Shown here: positions 45,605-55,700 of the stretch, one piece after another | Layout: each line of letters begins with the position of its first letter | How positions within the stretch are numbered: the stretch's first letter is position 1 | From: Bacillota bacterium | GTDB taxonomy: Bacteria > Bacillota > Clostridia > Acetivibrionales > DSM-1351 | Length of the DNA stretch: 64,000 bases | Direction: 5' to 3' | Assembly (NCBI GenBank): GCA_023391425.1 | Contig: JAEWAX010000129.1 | Location: forward strand, 1 to 64,000 | Notes under the pieces: generated by a model | What the model was told of the DNA's origin: nothing | The model's database searches: none | Seen by the model: the letters and a program-made list of their open reading frames with translations, nothing else | Program-made: the position numbers and the translations under genes

Positions 45605-46342
45605 ATGAATAAGTTAAGCAAAAGAAGTCTTATAATTATAATAGCTATACTCTCTACTGCAATTATTTTAATGCTAGTTCTATTATCTTTGAAAAAAAAC
45701 AGCCTCTCGATATTAGATAACTTTGCTAACTCTACTAACCCCATCGCTTCCGAATACTCTTCTTCTGAGCCTACTGAAAAATCTCCTATTGTAGTAATTG
45801 ATGCTGGTCATGGTGGTCGGGAACCTGGTGCTGGCAATGGCTCGACAAATGAGAAAGACATTACTTTAGCTATATCCTTGGAGGTAGAAAAATCACTTAA
45901 AGAAAAGAATATTGACTATTATATGATTAGAAATGATGATACATTTGTAAGCCTTGAGGATAGGGTAAAAGTAGCAAATGAAAAATCTTGCAAATTATTT
46001 GTAAGTATCCATAATAATTCTTTCACCAATTCTTCCCAAAGCGGAATTCTGACAACGTATAACCCTTACTCCCCTAATGGCAAGAAAATTGCTGAAATTA
46101 TGCAATCAAAGATTGACAATATCGGCATGAGAAATAGAAACATAATGCAGCGCCCCAACCTATATGTTCTACGCCATACAGAAATGCCCGCTATCCTGTT
46201 AGAAATAGGTTTTATTTCAAATAAAAAAGATTTACAACTATTAACTGATGCCAGCTTCCAAAAAAAATGTGCACAGCAAATAGTTCTTGGAATAGAAGAA
46301 ATAATTACTGACGAAGTAGAAAGTTCTGAAGGAGATCGATAA
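45605..46342 (+). CDS. N-acetylmuramoyl-L-alanine amidase (AmiC/CwlD type)
   Basis: This 245-residue zinc amidase has an N-terminal signal anchor (about residues 8-30). Zinc ligands are in VVIDAGHGGREPG and FVSIHNNS, and the catalytic Glu in PAILLEIGFISNKKD. The ATG at 45605 follows GGAG by six bases. Size and layout recall CwlD, which makes muramic lactam in spore cortex, but vegetative amidases look alike. Its 3' end overlaps the convergent dus gene by 38 bases. Confidence 0.88.
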   Translation: MNKLSKRSLIIIIAILSTAIILMLVLLSLKKNSLSILDNFANSTNPIASEYSSSEPTEKSPIVVIDAGHGGREPGAGNGSTNEKDITLAISLEVEKSLKEKNIDYYMIRNDDTFVSLEDRVKVANEKSCKLFVSIHNNSFTNSSQSGILTTYNPYSPNGKKIAEIMQSKIDNIGMRNRNIMQRPNLYVLRHTEMPAILLEIGFISNKKDLQLLTDASFQKKCAQQIVLGIEEIITDEVESSEGDR

Positions 46343-47267
46343 TTTCATCCTTATCTGTCAGCATAAAAATCTTCTGTTTAGTATATGAGGCATCTCTAAA
46401 GCCTTTAATATACCAAGCAATATGTGACCTCATCTCAAATATACCTGTTCTTTCTCCCTTATACTCTATCAGCATATTCATGTGGCGAATAATTGTTTGT
46501 ATTTTTGCTTCCGGTGTCGGAGCAGAAACGATTACACCATCTTCAAGATATTTATTTATTTGATTAAAAATCCATGGGTTTCCCTGAGCACCCCGACCTA
46601 TCATTATTGCATCACAACCTGTTTCTTCCATTAGGCGTTTTGCTTCTCTTGGCCCAACTACATCGCCATTACCTATTACAGGAATTGAAACAGCCTGCTT
46701 TACTTGCCTTATAATGTCCCAATCAGCTTTCCCACTGTAATATTGCTCCCGGGTTCTACCATGAACAGCGATAGCACTTGCACCATTTTCTTGTGCAAGC
46801 TGAGCGATTTTCACAGCATTGACACTGACATCATCCCAGCCTTTGCGTATTTTTACAGTGACAGGCTTTTGAGAAGCATCGACAACAGCCCTGACTATTT
46901 TAGCCACCAGTTCTGGGCTCTTCATCAAAGCGCTGCCTTCACCGTTCTTAGTTATCTTAGGTGCAGGGCAGCCCATGTTAATATCTATAATACTAGCATC
47001 AGATTTATTTAGTTTTGCTGCTACCTCTGCCATTATTTCTGGATCAGAACCAAATATCTGTACTGCGCCTGGCTTTTCTCGTTCATCTAAAAGCGTTAGC
47101 TTTGTACTTTTCTCGTCATCATAGTGCATTCCTTTTGCACTAACCATTTCAGTGTATACCAGTCCGCAGCCCTGTTCCTTACACAACACTCGGAAAGGCA
47201 TGTCAGTGACTCCAGCCATTGGTGCTAAAAAAACTCTATTTTTTAATTCTACATTTCCTATTTTCAA
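46305..47267 (-). CDS. dusB: tRNA-dihydrouridine synthase, DusB type
   Basis: This 320-residue flavoenzyme reduces uridines in the tRNA D-loop. It shows LAPMAGVTDMPFR, the catalytic Cys in NMGCPAPKITKNGEGSALM, AVHGRTREQYYSGKADWD and MIGRGAQGNPWIF for FMN and tRNA. Its start faces away from the amidase and the two genes share 38 bases at their ends, an antisense overlap inside both coding regions. Confidence 0.93.
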   Translation of the reverse strand: MKIGNVELKNRVFLAPMAGVTDMPFRVLCKEQGCGLVYTEMVSAKGMHYDDEKSTKLTLLDEREKPGAVQIFGSDPEIMAEVAAKLNKSDASIIDINMGCPAPKITKNGEGSALMKSPELVAKIVRAVVDASQKPVTVKIRKGWDDVSVNAVKIAQLAQENGASAIAVHGRTREQYYSGKADWDIIRQVKQAVSIPVIGNGDVVGPREAKRLMEETGCDAIMIGRGAQGNPWIFNQINKYLEDGVIVSAPTPEAKIQTIIRHMNMLIEYKGERTGIFEMRSHIAWYIKGFRDASYTKQKIFMLTDKDEIIDLLQNFLLRQ

Positions 47268-47547
47268 AGTGAAATCCTCATTAGTTTCAATAATTTTTAT
47301 AATAAATTTATTATATCAGAATATTTTGATTTCAGTCAAAAACTGCAGTAGGACAGACTAATAAAATTTCCTAAAGGCTTTTTTATTATGTAAATCTGAA
47401 GTACAAATCTAAAATAGTTCACATATAGAAAATAGTGTTTTCAATAAGTCATTTTCTCAAAACAACAACATAATGCTAAAAGAAACATATTATGTAACGG
47501 TATATGTTTTTAATCATAACAATAAAATAGAAAAAAGAAATGAATAA

Positions 47548-48699
47548 ATGCCCACCATAACTCTGAATATACCTAATACTACTTTTGTATCCTCTGCACT
47601 ACCAGATAATAATTTTTCATTTTATCCTTTGCTTTTTACAGGTACAGACCCAAATTTTCATAATTGCATTAGCCTTCTGCAAATATCTTTGCCATCATTA
47701 TCTATAAGCGCAGTTGACAGCGCTGTGCTCGAGTTAGCTGTAGTTGTGAAAAGTGATACAGAGCCAAGTCCAGTTGTTGTTAGCCGAGTAACTGCCCCAT
47801 TTAATAAAGATACTGTAACCTATAATACACGTCCCTCTTTTACTGCAACACCATCACAAATTAATATTGAAACATCTGATTTATATTCTATTGTACAAAT
47901 AGATGTAACATCACTTGTTAATGAATGGTTAGACGGCACTTACGCAAACAACGGTATAGCTCTTACAAATTCCGATGGTACTACTGAGGTTGAGTTTGGC
48001 ACTAATAATATCGTTTACGAACCATACTTTCCTAAGCTAACCTTAACATTTCCCACTACACCTGAAGAAAATACTGCCATATGCTTTAGCTATGCTCAGT
48101 TAGCACATATTATTGAGCAACTGATTTTAATGTATCCAACAAATATCATGACCGTTTATACAAATGGCTTTAAGGCTTCAGGAATAACAGGGACTCCATA
48201 TCGGCTATTTTCATCACAAGAGGGAACATATGGAGCGCTTTTCATTCTAATGGATAATGGACAACAAGAAGTAATTCCTCTAAATACTATAACAGCTATC
48301 TATACCGGTGATGCCACAGTGTACAATCCTGCAATCTCATACCTTAAACCACCAAAATTCCCTGCTGGATGTGATACTGACTTAATTACAGCTTATTATG
48401 AATATTTGCCTGTTTCTACAGAGGTTCTAATGTATTTAGGAGCTATCGTTGAAGCAACAGGAATTGTATATAAAAATGAATATGACGTTATTGTGCTATC
48501 TGATACAGATGGCAATACCCCTGTTTTCATTCCGGTCACTAATATAACAGCAATCTTTCCGACAACTGCAGCCTCTGCAACAAATCAGGGAAGTGAATTA
48601 ACAACTGCATCACTGCCTAAAGTTAAAATTACAGCTAACGCTACAGCTGAAACTATAGGCAAAACTACAGTTTCAGCCTCAAATACAAATACGCCATAA
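47548..48699 (+). CDS. DNRLRE-domain protein with internal duplication
   Basis: This 383-residue protein has a DNRLRE-type beta domain at residues 1-170 (FYPLLFTGTDPNFHNCISLLQISL, VDVTSLVNEWLDGTYANNGIAL). A second part contains two similar segments ending VIPLNTITAIYTG and FIPVTNITAIFPT, and the Thr/Ala-rich tail follows. DNRLRE domains usually belong to secreted proteins, yet no signal peptide is seen, which suggests spore-surface assembly or a nonclassical route. Only a weak purine-rich site precedes the ATG. Confidence 0.65.
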   Translation: MPTITLNIPNTTFVSSALPDNNFSFYPLLFTGTDPNFHNCISLLQISLPSLSISAVDSAVLELAVVVKSDTEPSPVVVSRVTAPFNKDTVTYNTRPSFTATPSQINIETSDLYSIVQIDVTSLVNEWLDGTYANNGIALTNSDGTTEVEFGTNNIVYEPYFPKLTLTFPTTPEENTAICFSYAQLAHIIEQLILMYPTNIMTVYTNGFKASGITGTPYRLFSSQEGTYGALFILMDNGQQEVIPLNTITAIYTGDATVYNPAISYLKPPKFPAGCDTDLITAYYEYLPVSTEVLMYLGAIVEATGIVYKNEYDVIVLSDTDGNTPVFIPVTNITAIFPTTAASATNQGSELTTASLPKVKITANATAETIGKTTVSASNTNTP

Positions 48700-48734
48700 A
48701 TTCACTCTGCAATAACGGTACTAGAATCCAATAA

Positions 48735-48778
48735 AAAATAGCGGTTTTCAAGGATATCCTCCTGAAAACCGCTATTTT
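48735..48778. terminator. Strong bidirectional terminator shared by the DNRLRE gene and tRNA-Arg
   Basis: AAAATAGCGGTTTTCA pairs perfectly with TGAAAACCGCTATTTT, with T-runs on both strands. It stops the DNRLRE gene rightward and the tRNA leftward. Confidence 0.9.
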
Positions 48779-48780
48779 TT

Positions 48781-48855
48781 TGGTGCCCCGGACAGGAATC
48801 GAACCCGTATCAGTGGTACCGGAAACCACTGTCTTATCCATTAGACTACCGAGAC
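48781..48855 (-). tRNA. tRNA-Arg (anticodon CCG)
   Basis: The 75-base cloverleaf has acceptor stem GTCTCGG/CCGGGGC, a GGTTCGATTCC T-arm, and loop TTCCGGT giving anticodon CCG. CCA is encoded. A terminator follows directly. Confidence 0.93.
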
Positions 48856-49028
48856 ATTATTTTAATATTATAGCCTAATAATTAATTATTTACAATATGC
48901 CCCACCCATACATTCTGTTACATCCTCTGTAAAGTACTTTTTGTAGCTTGCTTATCTACTGATTACAACAACTAATCTAGTTTTAGGCTAGTTGTGCCAT
49001 AAAGGCTGTATATGGACTAACTTTCATC

Positions 49029-49841
49029 CTACTTAAAATCAGTAATGGCGTACGTAACATACTCTTTTTCAAAATGATAGCCCAGCTTTTCTGCTAAAGC
49101 AACCGACCCTCTATTTGCTGCATCCCAGCTCGGATAAAGCTCTCTATCCAAGCATTCAAGTATCAATTTTGAAGCACAGACAAGTGCCAGTCCTTTTCTG
49201 CGATAATCCTCTCTTGTATCTATTTCAATTTCTATCCCCCTATCATATACTGTATAGGAAGACGCACCACAGACAATATCCCCATTATGTGTTATAACAA
49301 ATCCGAGCCCCAATTTCTCATATTCATTAAAGTTTGAAAATTGTGAGCAAAAATCCTTTGACCATTGTTCTAGCTTAACCCTACTGTAGATTTCTTTATC
49401 TATTTTCCTAATATTATATTTAGAAGGAAGCTTTCCAATATTCGATTGCAATTTTCCTATATCAAATACATTAGGTTCTTTTTTAATTGCATATCGCATA
49501 AACTTGTCACATTTATTTTTGTATTCCTGCTCAATCAGATTTCCCCATTCGTCATTCTGAGGTATCATTAAAATACACTGTGAAGGAAAACATCCAGGAA
49601 TATTTTTTACTAGTTCAGAATTTGGAATGCCTGCAAAAAAACAGAAATCGCCTGTTATTATCTGCGCTGATTGGGGATTACTAATATCATCTACCCAAGC
49701 ATTTCCCATATAGCCTTGTAGGCATGACCATATAAGTGTTTCGTTCCATCCTTTAAAAAAAGGAGTGAGCTTGTACATATCTTCTTTGGTTAAAGAGGAT
49801 ATGTGGATACCTGAACCAATTGCAAATATTTGTTTTTCCAA
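49029..49841 (-). CDS. GNAT-family acetyltransferase (zwittermicin-resistance-like)
   Basis: This protein of about 270 residues has an acetyl-CoA fold in its last 110 residues (IEIDTREDYRRKGLALVCASKLI, then WDAANRGSVALAEKLGY), as in the PF12746-like group. A TTG at 49841 is chosen because AAGGTG lies eight to nine bases before it; an ATG at 49880 is the alternative. The acetyl acceptor is unknown. Single leftward gene. Confidence 0.8.
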   Translation of the reverse strand: MEKQIFAIGSGIHISSLTKEDMYKLTPFFKGWNETLIWSCLQGYMGNAWVDDISNPQSAQIITGDFCFFAGIPNSELVKNIPGCFPSQCILMIPQNDEWGNLIEQEYKNKCDKFMRYAIKKEPNVFDIGKLQSNIGKLPSKYNIRKIDKEIYSRVKLEQWSKDFCSQFSNFNEYEKLGLGFVITHNGDIVCGASSYTVYDRGIEIEIDTREDYRRKGLALVCASKLILECLDRELYPSWDAANRGSVALAEKLGYHFEKEYVTYAITDFK

Positions 49842-50108
49842 GTATATCACCTTCCATTCTTTTCTAAGCAACATTACCATTATTCGTTAAATTTTATATT
49901 TTGTAGTCCAATTCGTCAAGTAAATTGCATTGTTATTGCTTAATACCATCCTCTTTTAACTAATCAACAGCAAAACCATGCATCATGTCCAATATAGGAA
50001 TTATTCCTTTACCAAAATAGCATATTTCTATGAGTATAAAAAATATATTTACCAATAATAATATTATTAACTTATTAAACATTGTAAATATTAAGAGAGG
50101 AAAAAAAC

Positions 50109-50714
50109 ATGAGTAAAGTATTATACATCAAAGCAAACGCGAAAAAAGAAGGAACCTCAAGAACATTCAAGATTTCTGATTCCTTTATTGAAACATATAA
50201 GGAATCCCACCCCCAAGACGAAATTATTACATTGGATTTGTACAATGAAGGTATAAATTTTCTCCCCAAAGGAGAACTCGAAGCTTTGCATGTACCTGAA
50301 GCAGGAACAGGCAAAGACCACCCAATATTAAAGTATGCATATCAATTTTTAGAGGCAGATAAGTATGTAATTGCAGAACCCTTCTGGAACTTAAGTATTC
50401 CCGCTATCCTTAAAGCTTATATTGACTATATTACTGTAACCGGGATTACATTTAAGTATACCGCAACAGGCCCAGTAGGCTTATGTATCGGCAAAAAGGT
50501 AGTTAACATTACGTCAAGAGGTGGTGTATATAACGCTGAACCTGCTGCATCTTTTGAAATGGGTGATAGATATTTAAGAACATTACTTGGCTTCTTGGGA
50601 ATAACTGATTTTACAACTATATCAGCAGAAGGCTTGGATATCATTGGAAACGATGTTGACTCTATTATTGAAAAAGCTATAACTTCGGCAACAGGAAAAG
50701 CAAAGAATTTTTAA
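50109..50714 (+). CDS. azoR: FMN-dependent NADH-azoreductase, AzoR type
   Basis: This 201-residue flavodoxin-fold protein has a KANAKKEGTSRTFKISDSF phosphate-binding start, AEPFWNLSIPAILKAYIDYIT and VNITSRGGVY. It reduces azo compounds and quinones with NADH. AGAGAGG precedes the ATG. Single gene with its own terminator. Confidence 0.9.
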   Translation: MSKVLYIKANAKKEGTSRTFKISDSFIETYKESHPQDEIITLDLYNEGINFLPKGELEALHVPEAGTGKDHPILKYAYQFLEADKYVIAEPFWNLSIPAILKAYIDYITVTGITFKYTATGPVGLCIGKKVVNITSRGGVYNAEPAASFEMGDRYLRTLLGFLGITDFTTISAEGLDIIGNDVDSIIEKAITSATGKAKNF

Positions 50715-50733
50715 AACAACAGTTTTTGACCCT

Positions 50734-50780
50734 GCACCTCAAATGTTAGTTACAAAAATCTAATATTAGAGGTGCTTTTT
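50734..50780 (+). terminator. Terminator of azoR
   Basis: GCACCTC and GAGGTGC pair, with an inner TTAG/CTAA match, followed by TTTTT. Confidence 0.75.
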
Positions 50781-50795
50781 CATGTCTTAATATTA

Positions 50796-51437
50796 TTACA
50801 ATCTTACCAATACTTGGTTAATTAAAAATCCAATAGCCGAGCTTAGCAAAGCATTCCAGAGGAATACAAGTACAAATACAATGCCACGTACGCTGTTTGG
50901 CAATTTGAATAGGACGCACAACCCGCGCGTAATTGCACCATTGAACCAAAAATAGCCTATAATGCTAAGAACTAATGATATGTACGCTAATAATATGGAT
51001 TCATAAGATACAGCCAAGTTACCCATAAAATAGCCCAATAAATCCAAAGGTGTGACAATGAGATTAACTACGATATAGACCTTTATAACCTTTGTTAAAA
51101 GGCTAGAATATAGCATTCCCATAGCCATGGAATTACTATCATTTCGCTTTTTAAAATACTTAATAACATCAAAAGCAGGATATGAAAAGCTGATTACATC
51201 GATAAGTCCTATTATTAATGCGGTTACAAGTAATATTCCTATTGTTTTAAAGTTAAATAGTATTTTGTTATTGACTTCTGTATTATTAGAATTCATACCT
51301 AGTATCGCAAAAACAGCATCACGTACACCAACAAAAGCTATGCCTATATAAAGCCACATACTTTTGTCAGTCAGCTTAGAATAAAAATCTTTTTTTAGCA
51401 AGAAAAAATCTATAACTTTACTGGATTTCAATTTCAT
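50796..51437 (-). CDS. Multi-pass membrane protein, Yip1-like, unknown function
   Basis: This 213-residue protein has about five helices, spaced as in Yip1/YIF1-type bacterial membrane proteins. The ATG at 51437 follows AAGGAG by six bases. No catalytic motif is seen, and its neighbours give no hint of its role. Confidence 0.65.
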   Translation of the reverse strand: MKLKSSKVIDFFLLKKDFYSKLTDKSMWLYIGIAFVGVRDAVFAILGMNSNNTEVNNKILFNFKTIGILLVTALIIGLIDVISFSYPAFDVIKYFKKRNDSNSMAMGMLYSSLLTKVIKVYIVVNLIVTPLDLLGYFMGNLAVSYESILLAYISLVLSIIGYFWFNGAITRGLCVLFKLPNSVRGIVFVLVFLWNALLSSAIGFLINQVLVRL

Positions 51438-51480
51438 TATTTGCTCCTTAGCACAAAAATGCATTATCTTATATCAAAAA

Positions 51481-51525
51481 TTCCAGAAGGAGTAGCCTCC
51501 TACTGATTTTAAGAACTATTATATA
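51481..51525 (+). repeat. Hairpin-tail element, diverged copy
   Basis: CCAGAAGGAG pairs with CTCCTACTGA around a short loop, again with an A-A mismatch at the sixth pair from the loop, then AAGAACTATTATAT as a diverged tail. The pair next to the mismatch is A-T here and T-A in most copies. Confidence 0.6.
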
Positions 51526-51570
51526 ATAATATATATATTTAGCGAAGGAAAATCAATAGCGCAAATAATA

Positions 51571-51909
51571 TTAAAACAACTTTATTAAGAGAAAAGTCAC
51601 CGCTACAACACTTCCAATCAGAGCTGAGTTTATTATTAAATTTTTCATGAACTTCGAATTTTTAGTTGGTTCTTCTTTCTTTGGTGGAGTAAATTTCCCC
51701 TTGTTATCTTTTATATAATTGTTAATGATTAACTCTGCCTCCTTCAGAATAAAATCATTACTACTATTTCTACTCTTATCAAAATTTGATATCTTACCTT
51801 TATCTTGCTCTTGCTCTTTTTCCTCTTTCAAAACTAAAATAGCCTCCTCAAATAAATTTGAATGGATATCCCTTATTACAATTACTCTTTTCGATTTTCC
51901 ATAAAACAT
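51571..51909 (-). CDS. Small tail-anchored protein of unknown function
   Basis: This 112-residue protein has a charged, Glu/Lys-rich middle and a single C-terminal membrane helix (about residues 88-110), so most of it should face the cytoplasm. The ATG at 51909 follows GGAGG by five bases. It lies 82 bases after spoIIE and may be co-expressed. No family recognised. Confidence 0.6.
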   Translation of the reverse strand: MFYGKSKRVIVIRDIHSNLFEEAILVLKEEKEQEQDKGKISNFDKSRNSSNDFILKEAELIINNYIKDNKGKFTPPKKEEPTKNSKFMKNLIINSALIGSVVAVTFLLIKLF

Positions 51910-51990
51910 AGTATCCTCCAAGAAGAACATTTATCAGTAGTTTATGAAAGTTTAGTAATTTTATACACTTATGCTAAAACAAAATGTATA

Positions 51991-54399
51991 TTACTTATAT
52001 TTCCACACCTTTGAAACCATGACCATCATATCATCAACCGGACCTTTATTCTGACAGTTACGTAATGCCTCTTCTAATAAGTCATCAGCTATGCTTTGTG
52101 GGTTCTTACTTGTCATTCCTTGTAGGATGTTTTGCACTGTTTTGACACTGTCATCTGTATTCTGGAATGAATCAATAATTCCATCCGAAAGCATTATAAT
52201 AAAGTCTCCATTACCTACCTTCTTATGTATCAACTCTATCTCAACATCACTTAATATACCTGCTGGTAACGACGCAGTTCTAATAATTTCAACGAAATCA
52301 TTCCTTTTAATGAAAGTTGGCGCCGCACCTACTTTAACGAACTCAACTTCCCCTTCGTATAAATCCACCACCGACATATCAATAGTCGCAAAAGAATCGT
52401 CATTTGATCTAAGTACCAATATTGAGTTAATAAGCTTAACTGTTGTGTCCTTATCAAAACCAGACTCCATGAACTGTTCGATTAGACTGATTGTTGCCTT
52501 GCTTTGTATACATGCCTTGTGGCCTGTTCCCATCCCGTCGCTCAAAGCTGAAATATATTTACCATCACCTGTATTTATAAAGGTATAGTTATCTCCCGAT
52601 ACATATTTCTCGTTTTTTGATATCCTTGACACACCAGTAATAACTTTAAAAGTCTCTTCCTCAACAAGCTTGATTGTACATATATTTGTTTTGGGATTCA
52701 GACCACACTCGCTGCCTTCCTTTAACATCTTACGACCAACCACCTCTGAAACTACTTTTTCAATGCTTCCGATACAGCTTCTTTTACCACCACAACCTTT
52801 ATAGGATAAGGTTATTTCATATTTGTCATATTTATTTTCATATACAATAGCCTCTGCATTTCTTATACCTGATTTTGACAATTCTAGAATTATTTGATTT
52901 TCTACATCCTCTTTAAAGCAAATATCAGAATTTAATTCGTTAGCTAAATTTGAAATTATTTTTGACATACTTCTTAATTGTTGTGAAACTAGACCTCTGC
53001 TTTCACCAACCCTGTTTCTCCAAACCATGTCCACCTTGAATAACTCAAAAACATTGTTTACAGCTTTTACAAAATCATCAACTCTCGCACATCTTTCTAT
53101 AAAGTATTGAGGAATATCATCTTGCTCAATCCAGCCTTTACTATCAAGCTTTTCAACTATCTTGAACATAATTTGATAAGTATTATAGAAGTTTTGTTCC
53201 CAGCAATGGGAACATAAACTGCAATCCTTGCATACCTTATCGGCCACTCTATCAAAGATTGCTGTAATATCGTGTTTCTCAGTGATGGTTTTCGTTTCAG
53301 AAATCTCATCAAAGGTTTTTGCCATTTCACCAAATGCATTCGAAAACCTGTTCAATTTATCTACTGTTATATCTCTGATTCTAGTGTTATATCCCTTTTT
53401 ATCTCCTTTTGCTAATAAACCTTTATCGAACTTAGTTACTATCACATCCATTACTTTTGCAGGAATCACCATGAATATTGCAATTGATATAACAATTTCA
53501 TATAAATAAATAAGCACCTCTGTCGAGCCATTAGTATAGAAGGTTAATATCGCATTTCCCATTAGCACTCCTAAACAACAACCTATCTTCCCCATATTTC
53601 TTAAAATTCCCGAAAGTAATCCACAGAAGGCATAAGATGCAATAATAATGGGGGATGAATTGGAGGATATACTTATTAGAGTTCCTACAATTACACCAAT
53701 CGCTGCACCATTTCCTGCACCTGTTCTGTAACTAAAAATAAGAATAATTATGATACATAAGACATTTTTAGGACTTATGCTAAAGATAGTCCATGTACCA
53801 AGACCACCAACTGTTAAGGCACATGCAATAGCTATACTTAAAATCTCTTCATTTGTTAGGCTATACCTCTTTGTTGGGCTTCCAAGTACCTCAAGTACGT
53901 TTCTAAATACAAAAACAAGTGCAAATATAATAAATCCATTTAGAAGTGCTTTAAGAATGTCATATAATAAGAAGCCCTGAAAATAGGTAAGTACCATCTC
54001 CGGTATTAAAACGCCAGCAAATGCGATAATTCCCACCCTTAGTGGCGAACCTGCACTCTTTTTAAAAGGAATATTTATGGCATTAAATAGAAGCATAGCT
54101 GTGACCACGGTGTACAGTTGTATAGTTGCACCTGAGGAAAGCATTCCTGCAAGTATTGCGATGGATATAAATACTCTATTTACATTAATCCCCAGCGTAG
54201 CTGCATATAAGGCAATACCAAATGGCATTAGGCCACCGAGTAATGATATTCTTCCCAACAAAAAAGCCGCTGGTAGAATAATAAGATTTGTTTTATTCAA
54301 ATAATCCAGTATAGCTGATACTTTTGAACTATTTTCTTTCTTCTTTTCTGTTGCATTATACCCCCCAATATGCTTATATGGAAGTGTTTCTGTTTTCAT
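51991..54399 (-). CDS. spoIIE: Stage II sporulation protein E (SpoIIE)
   Basis: This 802-residue protein has about ten N-terminal membrane helices, a central region, and a C-terminal PP2C-type phosphatase domain. Metal-binding aspartates are in ISALSDGMGTGHKA and IIMLSDGIIDSF. It dephosphorylates SpoIIAA to activate SigF in the forespore and takes part in polar septation. Its presence shows the host forms endospores. The cysteine cluster near residue 385 (CKDCSLCSHCWEQN) is typical of clostridial forms. Confidence 0.95.
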   Translation of the reverse strand: MKTETLPYKHIGGYNATEKKKENSSKVSAILDYLNKTNLIILPAAFLLGRISLLGGLMPFGIALYAATLGINVNRVFISIAILAGMLSSGATIQLYTVVTAMLLFNAINIPFKKSAGSPLRVGIIAFAGVLIPEMVLTYFQGFLLYDILKALLNGFIIFALVFVFRNVLEVLGSPTKRYSLTNEEILSIAIACALTVGGLGTWTIFSISPKNVLCIIIILIFSYRTGAGNGAAIGVIVGTLISISSNSSPIIIASYAFCGLLSGILRNMGKIGCCLGVLMGNAILTFYTNGSTEVLIYLYEIVISIAIFMVIPAKVMDVIVTKFDKGLLAKGDKKGYNTRIRDITVDKLNRFSNAFGEMAKTFDEISETKTITEKHDITAIFDRVADKVCKDCSLCSHCWEQNFYNTYQIMFKIVEKLDSKGWIEQDDIPQYFIERCARVDDFVKAVNNVFELFKVDMVWRNRVGESRGLVSQQLRSMSKIISNLANELNSDICFKEDVENQIILELSKSGIRNAEAIVYENKYDKYEITLSYKGCGGKRSCIGSIEKVVSEVVGRKMLKEGSECGLNPKTNICTIKLVEEETFKVITGVSRISKNEKYVSGDNYTFINTGDGKYISALSDGMGTGHKACIQSKATISLIEQFMESGFDKDTTVKLINSILVLRSNDDSFATIDMSVVDLYEGEVEFVKVGAAPTFIKRNDFVEIIRTASLPAGILSDVEIELIHKKVGNGDFIIMLSDGIIDSFQNTDDSVKTVQNILQGMTSKNPQSIADDLLEEALRNCQNKGPVDDMMVMVSKVWKYK

Positions 54400-54791
54400 C
54401 CTTAGTAACCCCCTGTATTCTTATCATCTGTTTGCTACATCGTTCATGCAGAATGATTATAAATCAGAGGCGTGGAAATATTTGTCACTTTTAGTATTTA
54501 GGAAATAACCTTGTTTAGACAGTTATCCCTAAAAAGCTTTACAGCTATAACATGAATTTAAGTGTTTCAAGCTTGATTAAATCCAACATATAGCTACGGA
54601 TTCTAAGTATTTTGATATACTCTGTCGAAATGTTTTTTATTTTTACAACCTACTCAGTGGGATATATATTAATATTCTGGAAAACATATTAATCAAAGTT
54701 CTATAGCATGATAGAGTACAGACCGCCTTTTGAGCGTATACACTTAGTATTAAGATACGTAAATATTGTATTTAAAGGAGTTGCAGCACAT
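54400..54791. promoter_or_regulatory. spoIIE/yitT divergent region with one Spo0A-like box
   Basis: This gap of about 390 bases holds TGTCGAA at 54623-54629, the core of a Spo0A box, 224 bases before spoIIE. No second box or good promoter is evident, so the site is tentative. Nothing else stands out. Confidence 0.35.
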
Positions 54792-55643
54792 ATGAGAAAA
54801 CAGGTTAGGGATTTCTTACTAATTAATCTTGGTCTGCTTCTAGTTGGTATCGGTATTTTTCTTTTCAAAATACCAAATAACTTTGCAACTGGAGGAGTAA
54901 GTGGCGTAGCGATAATAGTGAGCAGTTTTTTCCCTAATATTGATGTTGGACCAATGATGCTTATAATTAATATAATTCTAATCATAATAGGATTTTTCTT
55001 TCTAGGTACGGACTTTGGGTCGAAAACCTTCTACTCTAGCTTTGCACTTTCAGGTATAGTATGGGCTCTTCAAAGGATTTTTCCGTTAAAGAGCCCTCTT
55101 ACTGATGATAAATTGCTTGAACTTATTTACTCTATTATTTTGCCTGCCATCGGTTCAGCAATTGTATTTAATCTCAACGCATCGACAGGAGGTACCGACA
55201 TTGTAGCCAAAATACTTAGTAAACATACAAGCCTCAATATAGGAAAAACCTTACTTTTAACAGATTCTCTTATTGCAGCAGGAGCTGGAGTAGTATTTGG
55301 CATAAAGATTGGCATGTATTCCGTTTTGGGACTAATTATCAAGTCCTTCATGATTGATCTTATGATAGAGGGCTTGAATGTCAGCAAGCAGCTGGTAATA
55401 ATCAGTTCAAAACCTAAAGAAATTGAAAATTACATCGTTTCGCAGCTTCATAGAGGTGCTACAGTTTATAAGGCAGAAGGCGCTTACACGCATAAACCAG
55501 AAGAAGTAATTACCACTGTTTTAAGCCGAAGACAGGCAATAAAACTTCGTACCTTTATACGGGGTATCGACCATTCTGCCTTTATTACCATAAGTAATAC
55601 CTCTGAAACTATTGGAAAAGGTTTCAGAAGCATTGATACGTGA
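54792..55643 (+). CDS. YitT-family membrane protein (second of two)
   Basis: This 283-residue protein has five or six helices and a C-terminal DUF2179 domain (GATVYKAEGAYTHKPEEVITTVLSRRQ). It is a paralogue of the protein at 20358, sharing NASTGGTDIVAKIL. The ATG at 54792 follows GGAG by 11 bases; the longer frame from 54708 has no site. Function unknown. Confidence 0.85.
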   Translation: MRKQVRDFLLINLGLLLVGIGIFLFKIPNNFATGGVSGVAIIVSSFFPNIDVGPMMLIINIILIIIGFFFLGTDFGSKTFYSSFALSGIVWALQRIFPLKSPLTDDKLLELIYSIILPAIGSAIVFNLNASTGGTDIVAKILSKHTSLNIGKTLLLTDSLIAAGAGVVFGIKIGMYSVLGLIIKSFMIDLMIEGLNVSKQLVIISSKPKEIENYIVSQLHRGATVYKAEGAYTHKPEEVITTVLSRRQAIKLRTFIRGIDHSAFITISNTSETIGKGFRSIDT

Positions 55644-55700
55644 TAAGTGAAAGGCGCCTTTGTAAGAAACATACTGCGCAGACTTCTTTAATACAATAGT

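Noticed and set aside
54623..54629. Firm Spo0A control of spoIIE
   Set aside because: Only one TGTCGAA core was found, 224 bases away, without a paired box; kept only as a tentative site.
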